A stretch of DNA of 64,000 bases from UBA1952 sp965200035 (lineage in GTDB: Bacteria; Bacteroidota; Bacteroidia; Chitinophagales; Chitinophagaceae), in the NCBI GenBank assembly GCA_965200035.1, contig OZ241334.1, forward strand, positions 372,001 through 436,000, in the 5' to 3' direction. Both the position numbers and the translations under genes were made by a program. Under the pieces are notes generated by a model. The model saw nothing but the letters and a program-made list of their open reading frames with translations, was not told where the DNA came from and ran no database searches. Shown piece after piece: positions 10,085 to 17,207 of this stretch (its first letter is position 1; every line of letters begins with the position of its first letter).

Positions 10085-10223
10085 GGATCATTGTTGCTTT
10101 CACTCAGAGCTTTTAGTGATCGGCTCTATCTCTTGCTCACGACGGCACAGAGGCACTAAGCAGCCTATGAGCCTAATTTTTTCAATCTGCAATTTACAAT
10201 CTACCCTCAGAAATGCTCAATCA

Positions 10224-11138
10224 TCAAAGGTTCATCTTTTCCATGATGCGCTCCAGGTCTTCATCGCTATAGAACTCGATCATCAGGCTGCCTTTTCCGT
10301 TTTGCTTCCGGTCCATCTTTACTTTGGTGGAGAAGTGGGAAGCCATATTATCTTCAATACGCTTGTAGGCTGGCGCCAGTCTTGGTTTTTCTTTGTTGCC
10401 GTCTTTGGGTGCGCGCTCTGCTGCCAGATTTTTGACCAGCGCTTCGGTTTGCCTTACAGACAAGCCTTTTTCGCTCACTTCACGGTATGCATACAGTTGA
10501 AGATCTACCTGCTCCAGTCCTATAATGGCTCTTGCATGGCCCATGCTCAGCACGCCATCGCGCACAGCGCGCTGAATATCCGGCGGCAGCTTGAGTAAGC
10601 GCAGATAGTTGGTTACAGTGCTGCGCTCTTTGTTCATGCGCTCCGCTACCTGTTCCTGGTTGAGGTTGCACTCATCCATCAGGCGGCGATAGCTCATGGC
10701 TATTTCCATCGCGTTGAGGTTTTCGCGCTGCAGGTTTTCCAGCAGGGCCAGCTCCAGCATTTCCTGATCGTCAGCGGTGCGTACATAGGCCGGAATATCC
10801 TTCAGGCCGGCCATGCGCGATGCACGCCAGCGGCGCTCACCGGATATCAGCTGATACTTGCCGCCTGCTGCTTTCACCACCGTGATCGGCTGGATGATAT
10901 CGTGCAGCTTAATGCTGTCAGCCAGCTCACGCAACGCTTCCTCATCAAAATCGCGGCGGGGTTGCTTGGGATTTTCAGAAATCTGATCTATGCCAATGCG
11001 CAACATAGATGGCGTACTGGTAGCGCCATTTACCGCAGGTACGCTCGCCGCTGTTTCGGCCAGTTCATCATCTATATTGCTGAGCAGGGCACGGATGCCT
11101 TTACCCAAAGCTTGTTTTTTATTAATTGGCTGGGCCAT
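10224..11138 (-). CDS. parB: Chromosome partitioning protein ParB
   Basis: About 304 residues from the chosen start (MAQPINKKQALGKG; an in-frame ATG five codons upstream is possible). The N-terminal ParB/CTPase domain has NPKQPRRDFD and GERRWRAS (the C-motif). The central helix-turn-helix (QEQVAERMNKERSTVTNYLRLLKLP) binds parS, and the C-terminal part dimerises. ParB loads on parS and acts with ParA in origin segregation. The gene overlaps the 3' end of parA, so the two are translationally coupled. I did not find a canonical 16-bp parS palindrome in the window. Confidence 0.95.
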   Translation of the reverse strand: MAQPINKKQALGKGIRALLSNIDDELAETAASVPAVNGATSTPSMLRIGIDQISENPKQPRRDFDEEALRELADSIKLHDIIQPITVVKAAGGKYQLISGERRWRASRMAGLKDIPAYVRTADDQEMLELALLENLQRENLNAMEIAMSYRRLMDECNLNQEQVAERMNKERSTVTNYLRLLKLPPDIQRAVRDGVLSMGHARAIIGLEQVDLQLYAYREVSEKGLSVRQTEALVKNLAAERAPKDGNKEKPRLAPAYKRIEDNMASHFSTKVKMDRKQNGKGSLMIEFYSDEDLERIMEKMNL

Positions 11139-11946
11139 TCTCTGGGGTTTCAAAAATTTTATCCTCGTTCTTGATGCGGGTCAGATTATTTTTCTGCAGA
11201 ATCTCTTTCGCCAGATTCAGATAGTTGACTGCGCCTGTACTGTCTGCATCATACATCAGCGCCGGACGGCCAAAGCTCGGCGCCTCGCCCAGCTTGGTAT
11301 TGCGGTGAATAATCGTATTGAACACCAGCTCATCAAAATGGTTCTTGATCTCTTCTACCACCTGATTGCTCAGGCGCAAGCGGCCATCGTACATTGTCAT
11401 CAGGATACCTTCAATCTGCAGGCCGGTATTGATGCGCGTCTGCACGATCTTAATTGTGTTCAGCAATTTGCCCAAACCTTCCAGCGCGAAATATTCACAC
11501 TGTACCGGAATAGCCACACTATCGGCAGCCGTCAGCGCATTGATGGTAATAAGGCCCAGTGAAGGCGAGCAGTCTATGATAATGAAATCAAATTCTGAAA
11601 GCTGTGACTGCAGGGCATTGCGCAGAATATGCTCGCGCGATGGGTGATTGATTAGCTCGATCTCTGCGCCTACCAGATCCAGATGAGAAGGCAGGAGGTA
11701 AAGGTTTGGCGTTTCTGTTTCCAGAATTACTTCGCTTACCGGCACTTCATTTACCATGCAGTCATAAAGGCTTTGCTGAACACTTTTCAGATCAAAGCCA
11801 TTACCAGTTGTGCTGTTGGCCTGGGGGTCGCCATCTATCAGCAGTGTTTTATATTCCAGCACAGCAAGGCTTGCGGCGAGGTTAATTGCCGTTGTCGTCT
11901 TGCCTACTCCACCCTTCTGGTTCGCTATCGCTATTACTTTTGCCAT
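11122..11946 (-). CDS. parA: Chromosome partitioning ATPase ParA (Soj-like)
   Basis: About 274 residues. It starts MAKVIAIANQKGGVGKTTT, the deviant Walker A with signature lysine; later motifs are LLIDGDPQAN (switch I) and DFIIIDCSPSLGL (Walker B). The ATP-dependent dimer binds DNA and moves ParB-parS complexes. I chose the ATG at 11946 because it places the Walker motif at the usual distance and has GGAG 9-12 nt upstream; the open frame reaches 11985. A small 7-bp hairpin (11964-11980) sits in the leader. Short form without an N-terminal regulatory helix, as in chromosomal Soj. Confidence 0.95.
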   Translation of the reverse strand: MAKVIAIANQKGGVGKTTTAINLAASLAVLEYKTLLIDGDPQANSTTGNGFDLKSVQQSLYDCMVNEVPVSEVILETETPNLYLLPSHLDLVGAEIELINHPSREHILRNALQSQLSEFDFIIIDCSPSLGLITINALTAADSVAIPVQCEYFALEGLGKLLNTIKIVQTRINTGLQIEGILMTMYDGRLRLSNQVVEEIKNHFDELVFNTIIHRNTKLGEAPSFGRPALMYDADSTGAVNYLNLAKEILQKNNLTRIKNEDKIFETPENGPAN

Positions 11947-12041
11947 TGGTTCTTTCTCCGTAATGCAGCATCCTGCTGCAGGCATTTAATAATTTTTCAA
12001 AATACTGACAAGGTTTAGAAAGGTGTCAGCGTTTAAAAAAT

Positions 12042-12719
12042 CTATACATCAACCGTTTCCCCGATCCCGATGAGGATCAGCTCTTTTCCGGCATCGCTGA
12101 AAGTCTTCATTGCTTCTTCTTTATTGATCTTAATTGGCGGGAAGGTATCAAAATGCACTCCAATCACTTTATTGCACTGAATGAAATCTGCTGCTTTCAC
12201 TGCATCCACCGCATCCATTGTATAGTTGCCACCGATCGGCAGCACCGCAAAATCGAGCTTGGCATAATGTGGAACCAATTGCATATCCAGCATCAGGCAC
12301 GTATCGCCGGCATAATAAAAATTGCCTTCTTTGGTGCTGATGACGAACCCCGCAGGATTGCCTCCATAAGAGCCATCCGGAAGTCCGCTGCTGTGCCATG
12401 CAGGAACCATGCTTACCCGTCCAAAATCGAAATTGAATGAGCCGTAATTCATGCCGTGCGTTTTTTCTACGCCCTGCGCGCCTGCCCATTTGGCTACTTC
12501 TGCCATGGCAATGATGGTTGCTCCCGTACGCTTCGCTATTTCCACCGCATCAGCCACATGATCTCCATGACCGTGAGAGAGCAGGATATAAGCCGCTTCA
12601 ATCTGTTCAATGTCAATATATTTTGCCAATTCATTCGGCCTGATAAAAGGGTCGAAAAGGAGTTTCTTTCCGCCGGCTTCTACGGCAAATGTGGCGTGGC
12701 CGTAATAGGTGAATTTCAT
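12042..12719 (-). CDS. Metal-dependent hydrolase, UPF0173 (metallo-beta-lactamase fold)
   Basis: 225 residues from MKFTYYGHATFAVE. Metal-binding motifs of the UlaG-like branch are present: LSHGHGDHVAD, PAWHSSG, YYAGDTCL and GVHFDTFPPI. UPF0173 proteins are broad, poorly characterised hydrolases with a two-metal site. The start was chosen at the conserved YxGHATF beginning, and a TAAATTTGC -7 element 17 nt upstream supports it. It is probably monocistronic. Confidence 0.9.
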   Translation of the reverse strand: MKFTYYGHATFAVEAGGKKLLFDPFIRPNELAKYIDIEQIEAAYILLSHGHGDHVADAVEIAKRTGATIIAMAEVAKWAGAQGVEKTHGMNYGSFNFDFGRVSMVPAWHSSGLPDGSYGGNPAGFVISTKEGNFYYAGDTCLMLDMQLVPHYAKLDFAVLPIGGNYTMDAVDAVKAADFIQCNKVIGVHFDTFPPIKINKEEAMKTFSDAGKELILIGIGETVDV

Positions 12720-12735
12720 GATAGATCGATGACCC

Positions 12736-12744
12736 GCAAATTTA
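12736..12744 (-). promoter_or_regulatory. Bacteroidota-type -7 box for the UPF0173 gene
   Basis: On the minus strand TAAATTTGC matches TAnnTTTG exactly, ending 16 nt before the ATG at 12719. The -33 element is not clear. Confidence 0.5.
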
Positions 12745-12816
12745 CGGGCTACCGGCCACATTTGGGGCAGCAGTATTTAATTGTGGATAAGTGGCTTTCA
12801 GCAGGAAAACTGCTTT

Positions 12817-13260
12817 TTATGGCCTTAAATTATCCTGAGCTTCCACCAGCTCTTTCAGTCCCTTCAGTATTTTCTTCCATCCTTCTGCCGAACGTTCATA
12901 GCGCTCTTCAGCGCCTTCACCGCCGCCTACATCATCTGAAACGGAAAGGGTGGTCTGTCCGTTTTCATACGTAAGCTCTTCTGTGACGGTAGAATGCGAG
13001 CCATGCTCATCACTGCTGTTGCCGAGGGTGTATTTCAGGTGCTTTTCGGGCTCTATGGAGAGGATCTTACCACTCATCTCAATTTTCTTGATGAGAAAAA
13101 TCTTTCCTTTAAAGGTAATATCGCTCCCCACTTTCCATTCAGAAAAGACCGCGCAGTGAAAGAAATACTCTTTGGTCTTTGCCGGATTGGTAAGGGCATC
13201 CCATACTTCAATGGGACTTGCATTGATCGTGATCTGGCTGTGGACGATGTAGCTGTTCAT
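12817..13260 (-). CDS. SRPBCC/AHSA1-type START-like protein
   Basis: 147 residues from MNSYIVHSQITINASP. It has the signature of the AHSA1 (Aha1 C-terminal) branch of the Bet v1-like fold: ASPIEVWDALTNPAKTKEYF at the start and a C-terminal long helix (GAEERYERSAEGWKKILKGL). Members bind hydrophobic ligands or act as stress or toxin-related factors; no catalytic function can be inferred. The frame is open for 8 more codons upstream, but this start fits the family. Confidence 0.85.
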   Translation of the reverse strand: MNSYIVHSQITINASPIEVWDALTNPAKTKEYFFHCAVFSEWKVGSDITFKGKIFLIKKIEMSGKILSIEPEKHLKYTLGNSSDEHGSHSTVTEELTYENGQTTLSVSDDVGGGEGAEERYERSAEGWKKILKGLKELVEAQDNLRP

Positions 13261-13313
13261 AATGCAGGAATTTTTAAAAATCAATACAACATTTAAGCCG
13301 CCGGAATCATCTC

Positions 13314-13895
13314 TTACCCTCCGGGAACTTCCTTCTTATTGACCCGCACCATACCAGTGATCTTATTGATCTGGTACCGGGAAAAATCCTGATTGGCTTC
13401 CATGCCTTTCCCGAAAATGATCTGTGTAGGCGTGGTGATGCTTACATCCTTCTCCGTAAAAAACTTCTTAATCGTCTGATTCCACACCAGCTCTTTGGTT
13501 TCCAGCATTTCGCCTTTGTCGTTCACCACTTTTACGCTGTCACGGATGAGGATGTTATTTTCCAGCGTGTACCAGCGGGCATTGCGCGCGGTAAGGGTAT
13601 TTTTCACTTTAGCGCTGTCGTCGAAGAATTCCACTTTCAGGCCATTCTTCATGTCTGCAAAAGGCGGCTGCGCATTGTCGTTCCGGATCAGCTCATGCGT
13701 AAACAGGCGCGCCTGAATTTTTCCATCCTTGCTGTACAATACGGTTACGTCCAGTCCGCGGTCTTCCTGTGCCTTGCCCGGAGAGATCAGCTCATTCACT
13801 TCTTTCATGCTGTTGGAGCAAGAGGCGGTGAATAAAAGCAGAAATCCCCAAAGGATGGGGGCGCCGCTATATTTTTTTAAATTGGCCTTAATCAT
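13314..13895 (-). CDS. lptC: LPS export periplasmic protein LptC
   Basis: About 193 residues from MIKANLKKYSG. An N-terminal hydrophobic helix ends in the lipobox TASC (about residues 18-25), so the protein is predicted to be a lipoprotein, unlike the membrane-anchored E. coli LptC. The body has the beta-jellyroll pattern (KDGKIQARLFTHELI, ARNARWYTLENNILIRDSVKV) that carries lipopolysaccharide between LptB2FG and LptA. Its start overlaps the upstream barrel gene by 8 nt. The order coaX-OMP-lptC recurs in Bacteroidota, which supports the call. Confidence 0.85.
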   Translation of the reverse strand: MIKANLKKYSGAPILWGFLLLFTASCSNSMKEVNELISPGKAQEDRGLDVTVLYSKDGKIQARLFTHELIRNDNAQPPFADMKNGLKVEFFDDSAKVKNTLTARNARWYTLENNILIRDSVKVVNDKGEMLETKELVWNQTIKKFFTEKDVSITTPTQIIFGKGMEANQDFSRYQINKITGMVRVNKKEVPGG

Positions 13896-15174
13896 ATCTC
13901 CGTTTGATAAACCACTTATCATTCAATGAGATGCCCAGCGTAAACCGGAAAAAATTTTCCTTGATCAGATTATTGGAAACAGTGCCTCTGGTGCCATATT
14001 CAAAAGCAAGGTGAATGCGGTCTGTGCTGCGGCGGAACGGCAGGGATGCACCGGCCGTAACTGCATAATAGTTAAGCTCGGTATTTTTCAGATGCACATA
14101 ATCGGTGCCATAGTAAAATCCCAGGCGGTAAGTAACGCGCGGCAGGTATTTGTACAGGCTGGATGGATTGGGCGTGTACTCACCACCAATAGAATAGCGT
14201 GTGGTATGATCGGCAATGGTGCTATCGGCAAGGCCATAGTTACGATATTGGTTCCAAGCGGTATTGGTGTATTGCACACCTACAGACCACCGGTCGCCGC
14301 TCACATTGGCCCCGAGCGAGTAGGTAAGCGGCAGCACGATCTTGCCGGCAGCATCCAGCGATGTGCTGGCAGTATCAGATTGCGTGGCACCATCATAGAC
14401 TACGTAGGACGTTGCATATTCATCGCGATAGCCATGCAGCGTCTGGCTGAGCTGTGCCGTTGCGCCGAGCCGCAGCTTGATCTTTTTGCTGAGCTGCGCT
14501 TCATACTGAGCGCCACCCTGCCAGTATATTCCGCCAATACGCGTATAGCGTGTAAAATCAGCATTCACCGCATGTACCGTATCGATATTCACCAGTGAAG
14601 ATGAGTTGCGGATGGTGCCGAACATATAGCCGAAGTTGAAGCCGAGGCTGAAACCGCCATACTTTCCGGCAGCGCCTACATATGCATAGTTGAGCCCGCC
14701 CTCGCCGCTATAATCTTCCGAGTGCTTGTACATCCACGGTTGTGAAGGATTGGATAGCACCGTATCTGCATTGTGGTAATAGACTTTTGACTGCGGGCGC
14801 AGACCGAATGCAAAGCCGGTGTGCTTGCCCACCGGAATGCCCACGCTCAGGTAGGCCAGCGAGGCAGAGCCGGAAGTATAATTCTTGCCATCTGCCGTAA
14901 TGGTACGCGTAGATCCGGTAAGGCCGGCCTCATACGTAGTCAGCTTCAGGCCTGCATAAGTAGCCGGATTATCGGGGTTTACCGCTGTGGTACTGCTGTA
15001 AGCTACAGATGTGTAGCCCATTCCACGCAGGAGCGTATTGGAGCTATTGACTATTTCACCGATACCATAGCGCGAGTAAGGCGCATTCTCTTTGTTGGAA
15101 TTTTGAGCAGACGCTACGCCGGTGCCTAATACACATAAGATGAGGCAGGAGCGCTTAGCGAAGTTGTGGAGCAT
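13888..15174 (-). CDS. Outer-membrane beta-barrel protein
   Basis: 428 residues. Signal peptide ending GTGVASAQ, then beta-rich sequence with many Gly/Tyr-containing strands (NAPYSRYGIGEI near the N-terminus, FAFGLRPQSKVYY, FSLGFNFGYMFG). It resembles the OmpP1/FadL/PorV-like barrels of Bacteroidota. It overlaps coaX by 20 nt upstream and lptC by 8 nt downstream, so the three are one coupled operon. It may have a role in envelope biogenesis with LptC, but this is inference from the neighbours. Confidence 0.8.
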   Translation of the reverse strand: MLHNFAKRSCLILCVLGTGVASAQNSNKENAPYSRYGIGEIVNSSNTLLRGMGYTSVAYSSTTAVNPDNPATYAGLKLTTYEAGLTGSTRTITADGKNYTSGSASLAYLSVGIPVGKHTGFAFGLRPQSKVYYHNADTVLSNPSQPWMYKHSEDYSGEGGLNYAYVGAAGKYGGFSLGFNFGYMFGTIRNSSSLVNIDTVHAVNADFTRYTRIGGIYWQGGAQYEAQLSKKIKLRLGATAQLSQTLHGYRDEYATSYVVYDGATQSDTASTSLDAAGKIVLPLTYSLGANVSGDRWSVGVQYTNTAWNQYRNYGLADSTIADHTTRYSIGGEYTPNPSSLYKYLPRVTYRLGFYYGTDYVHLKNTELNYYAVTAGASLPFRRSTDRIHLAFEYGTRGTVSNNLIKENFFRFTLGISLNDKWFIKRRYD

Positions 15175-15892
15175 TATGCTGGAGGATTAAATACAACCCC
15201 TTTAGAACGAGGTCGGGGGCTGCAAATATCCTGTTTTTTAATTGGCGCGCAAAAAAGGTGGCATCGCCCCCGGTTAAAACAGCGTTAAATTGGGGATATT
15301 CACCTTCGTAAGCCTGTAACATTCCATGCAGTTCTGCCGCCATTCCATATACAGCGCCGCTGCGCATACACGTAGCCGTATCATAGCCAAGCAACAATAG
15401 ATCGCCTTCTCTGGACACTTCGGGCAGCTTATCGGTAAATGCGTGCATGGCTTTCAGGCGCATGTGCATACCGGGAGATATGGCGCCGCCCCTGAAAGTG
15501 CGGTTAGCCGTTACAAAGTTGTACGTAATGCAGGTCCCGAGCCCGATCACCAGATTGTTCTTATCGGGATATTCTGCATTGGCGGCCACCGCCATCGCCA
15601 GCCGGTCTGCGCCCAGCGTTTCGGGTGAATGATAGGCATTCATGATGGGCAGGGCGGTACTGCCATCCAGCTTAATGAATTTGGTATGCTCTTTCAGAAA
15701 ATCTTCCAGCACCGCCGGATGAGCGCTTACAGAGCACAGGATAGATGCTACGGGCGAGGTACGGCTCACGAGCTGCTGAATGCCTTCGAATGCTGCATCT
15801 TCATCCCACGAAGCCTGCTCGGCAATCTTGTGGTCTTTATTATAGACAGCTGCTTTTACAAGGGTATTGCCCCAGTCAATGCATAGACGCAT
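15155..15892 (-). CDS. coaX: Type III pantothenate kinase
   Basis: 245 residues, normal length for CoaX. Motifs: N-terminal CIDWGNTLVKAAV (phosphate-binding DxGNT), ETLGADRLAMAVAA, GLGTCITYNFV, GGAISPGMHMR and the C-terminal LTGGDA. It catalyses the ATP-dependent phosphorylation of pantothenate, the first step of coenzyme A synthesis; the type III form is insensitive to CoA. It is the first gene of the coaX-OMP-lptC operon. A near-match -7 (TAAATTTA, 15936-15943 minus) lies upstream. Confidence 0.93.
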   Translation of the reverse strand: MRLCIDWGNTLVKAAVYNKDHKIAEQASWDEDAAFEGIQQLVSRTSPVASILCSVSAHPAVLEDFLKEHTKFIKLDGSTALPIMNAYHSPETLGADRLAMAVAANAEYPDKNNLVIGLGTCITYNFVTANRTFRGGAISPGMHMRLKAMHAFTDKLPEVSREGDLLLLGYDTATCMRSGAVYGMAAELHGMLQAYEGEYPQFNAVLTGGDATFFARQLKNRIFAAPDLVLKGLYLILQHNAPQLR

Positions 15893-16277
15893 ACGAATAG
15901 ATGTGGTTTTGGATGGTTGCAGAATATTGTGTGGCTAAATTTATTCAAAAAAATGGTTTGATAAGGTTAGAATTGACAAGGTTCTCTTTTTTCCGCTGAT
16001 TCAGTTCCCCAAATCAGAATTTTTTGCAGCTAAATCTGATTGCTCAGTTCCTGATCAGCTCTGACGAGCTATTGGTCAGTGTTTTTGAGAAGCTCAGCAA
16101 CACCGACGGGGAGCTCGGCAACGCCGACAAGAAGCTCGTCAGCACACACCGGCCTTTAAGCATTTTCATTTTAAAATTAATAATCAATAGAAAAAATTTA
16201 TTAATAAAATCAATTCAACCAATAATTCGCAAGCCCGGAAGTAAAGGCTGTATTTAATCCCGTATTTTACGCCGGTT
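15893..16277. other. 385-nt divergent intergenic region
   Basis: Separates coaX (-) from the six-gene lipid operon (+). It holds a GC-rich tandem 21-bp repeat (16063-16149) followed by an AT-rich block (about 16150-16255) that probably contains the operon promoter, though no exact TAnnTTTG is present. An open frame of 77 codons across it has no homology that I recognise and I do not call it a gene. Confidence 0.5.
16063..16149. repeat. Degenerate 21-bp tandem repeat
   Basis: Three consecutive 21-nt units (16087-16107, 16108-16128, 16129-16149) share the pattern RRGRAGCTCRGCAACRCCGAC, with a more diverged unit before them. On the plus strand it would encode a 7-residue period (EKLSNTD, GELGNAD, KKLVSTH). 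It is clearly richer in GC than its surroundings. Confidence 0.7.
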
Positions 16278-17207
16278 ATGAGTCAGCAACCATTCCTTAC
16301 CCGGCTGTACATCTATCAGAAAGAGCGCTTTCCGCTGTTGGTACACGGTCTGCTGATCGCTTCTTTCTCGTTTTCGGCTATCGGGTATTCCAGGCTTTGC
16401 CATGATGCACCGGGCTTTATTCCCTGGCCGCTGTACCTGCTTTGCGTGCTGACCAATCTTTCCCTGTTTTTCCTGCTCCGGGTGTCCGATGAATACAAGG
16501 ACCGTCACGATGATGCGGCGCACCGTCAATATTTACCCGTGGTGCGCGGACTTATTTCATTAAACGAATTACTGATAACCAGTATAGTCTTTTTTGGCAT
16601 TGCGGTGGTGCTGAACATTTTATTTGTCCCCACCCTATTGCCGCTGCTTGCTTTGGCGCTCGCCTTTCTGATCCTGATGCGCTATGAATTTTTCTTTGGA
16701 AAATTTTTGAAGCGCAGTCCGCTCTCATATATGATCTCCCATATGGTCATCATTCCGCTGGCAGATGTTTATTCAAGCAGTTACGATTGGAAATTGTCCG
16801 GCATTCATGCTCCGTACGGACTGTTGTTTTTCTTTGGTGTGAGCTACCTGAATGGCATGGTGCTGGAAACAGGCCGTAAAATGCGCATACCCGAAAAAGA
16901 AGAGCCCGGCGTGGACAGCTACACCAAAGTATGGGGATTGCGCACCGCACCTGTTGCCTGGCTCAGTATCCTTTCCCTGAATTTTTTACTGGCTGTTTTT
17001 GCCGCTTTTTATGCGCACGCGCACACTTCGGTGTTCATTGTACTGTCTGCAATGTATGCATTGGCCATAGCGCCTGCGGTTCTTTTTATAGTAAAGCCTT
17101 CTATGTTTCTGGCTAAAGGTATAGAGTTTGTATCTCTGCTATGGGCACTCACCATGTATCTGGCATTGGGCGGTATCCCACAACTGTGGACTGTAATCAA
17201 TAAATAA
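16278..17207 (+). CDS. UbiA-like integral membrane prenyltransferase family protein
   Basis: 309 residues with about eight or nine membrane helices. The first Asp-rich motif of UbiA enzymes (NDxxDxxxD type) is represented by RVSDEYKDRHDD at about residues 68-79. A second polar cluster after helix 5-6 (ETGRKMRIPEKEEPGVDSY) stands where the second Asp motif would be, but is divergent. UbiA enzymes transfer a prenyl or other diphosphate-activated group to an acceptor in the membrane; the substrates here are unknown. First gene of the six-gene operon; its stop codon directly abuts the ATG of the next gene. Confidence 0.75.
   Translation: MSQQPFLTRLYIYQKERFPLLVHGLLIASFSFSAIGYSRLCHDAPGFIPWPLYLLCVLTNLSLFFLLRVSDEYKDRHDDAAHRQYLPVVRGLISLNELLITSIVFFGIAVVLNILFVPTLLPLLALALAFLILMRYEFFFGKFLKRSPLSYMISHMVIIPLADVYSSSYDWKLSGIHAPYGLLFFFGVSYLNGMVLETGRKMRIPEKEEPGVDSYTKVWGLRTAPVAWLSILSLNFLLAVFAAFYAHAHTSVFIVLSAMYALAIAPAVLFIVKPSMFLAKGIEFVSLLWALTMYLALGGIPQLWTVINK

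Noticed and set aside
16024..16257. 77-codon open frame across the 21-bp repeat
   Set aside because: It has no recognisable homology, its length is due to the repeat, and it sits in the leader of the lipid operon. I call the repeat, not a gene.
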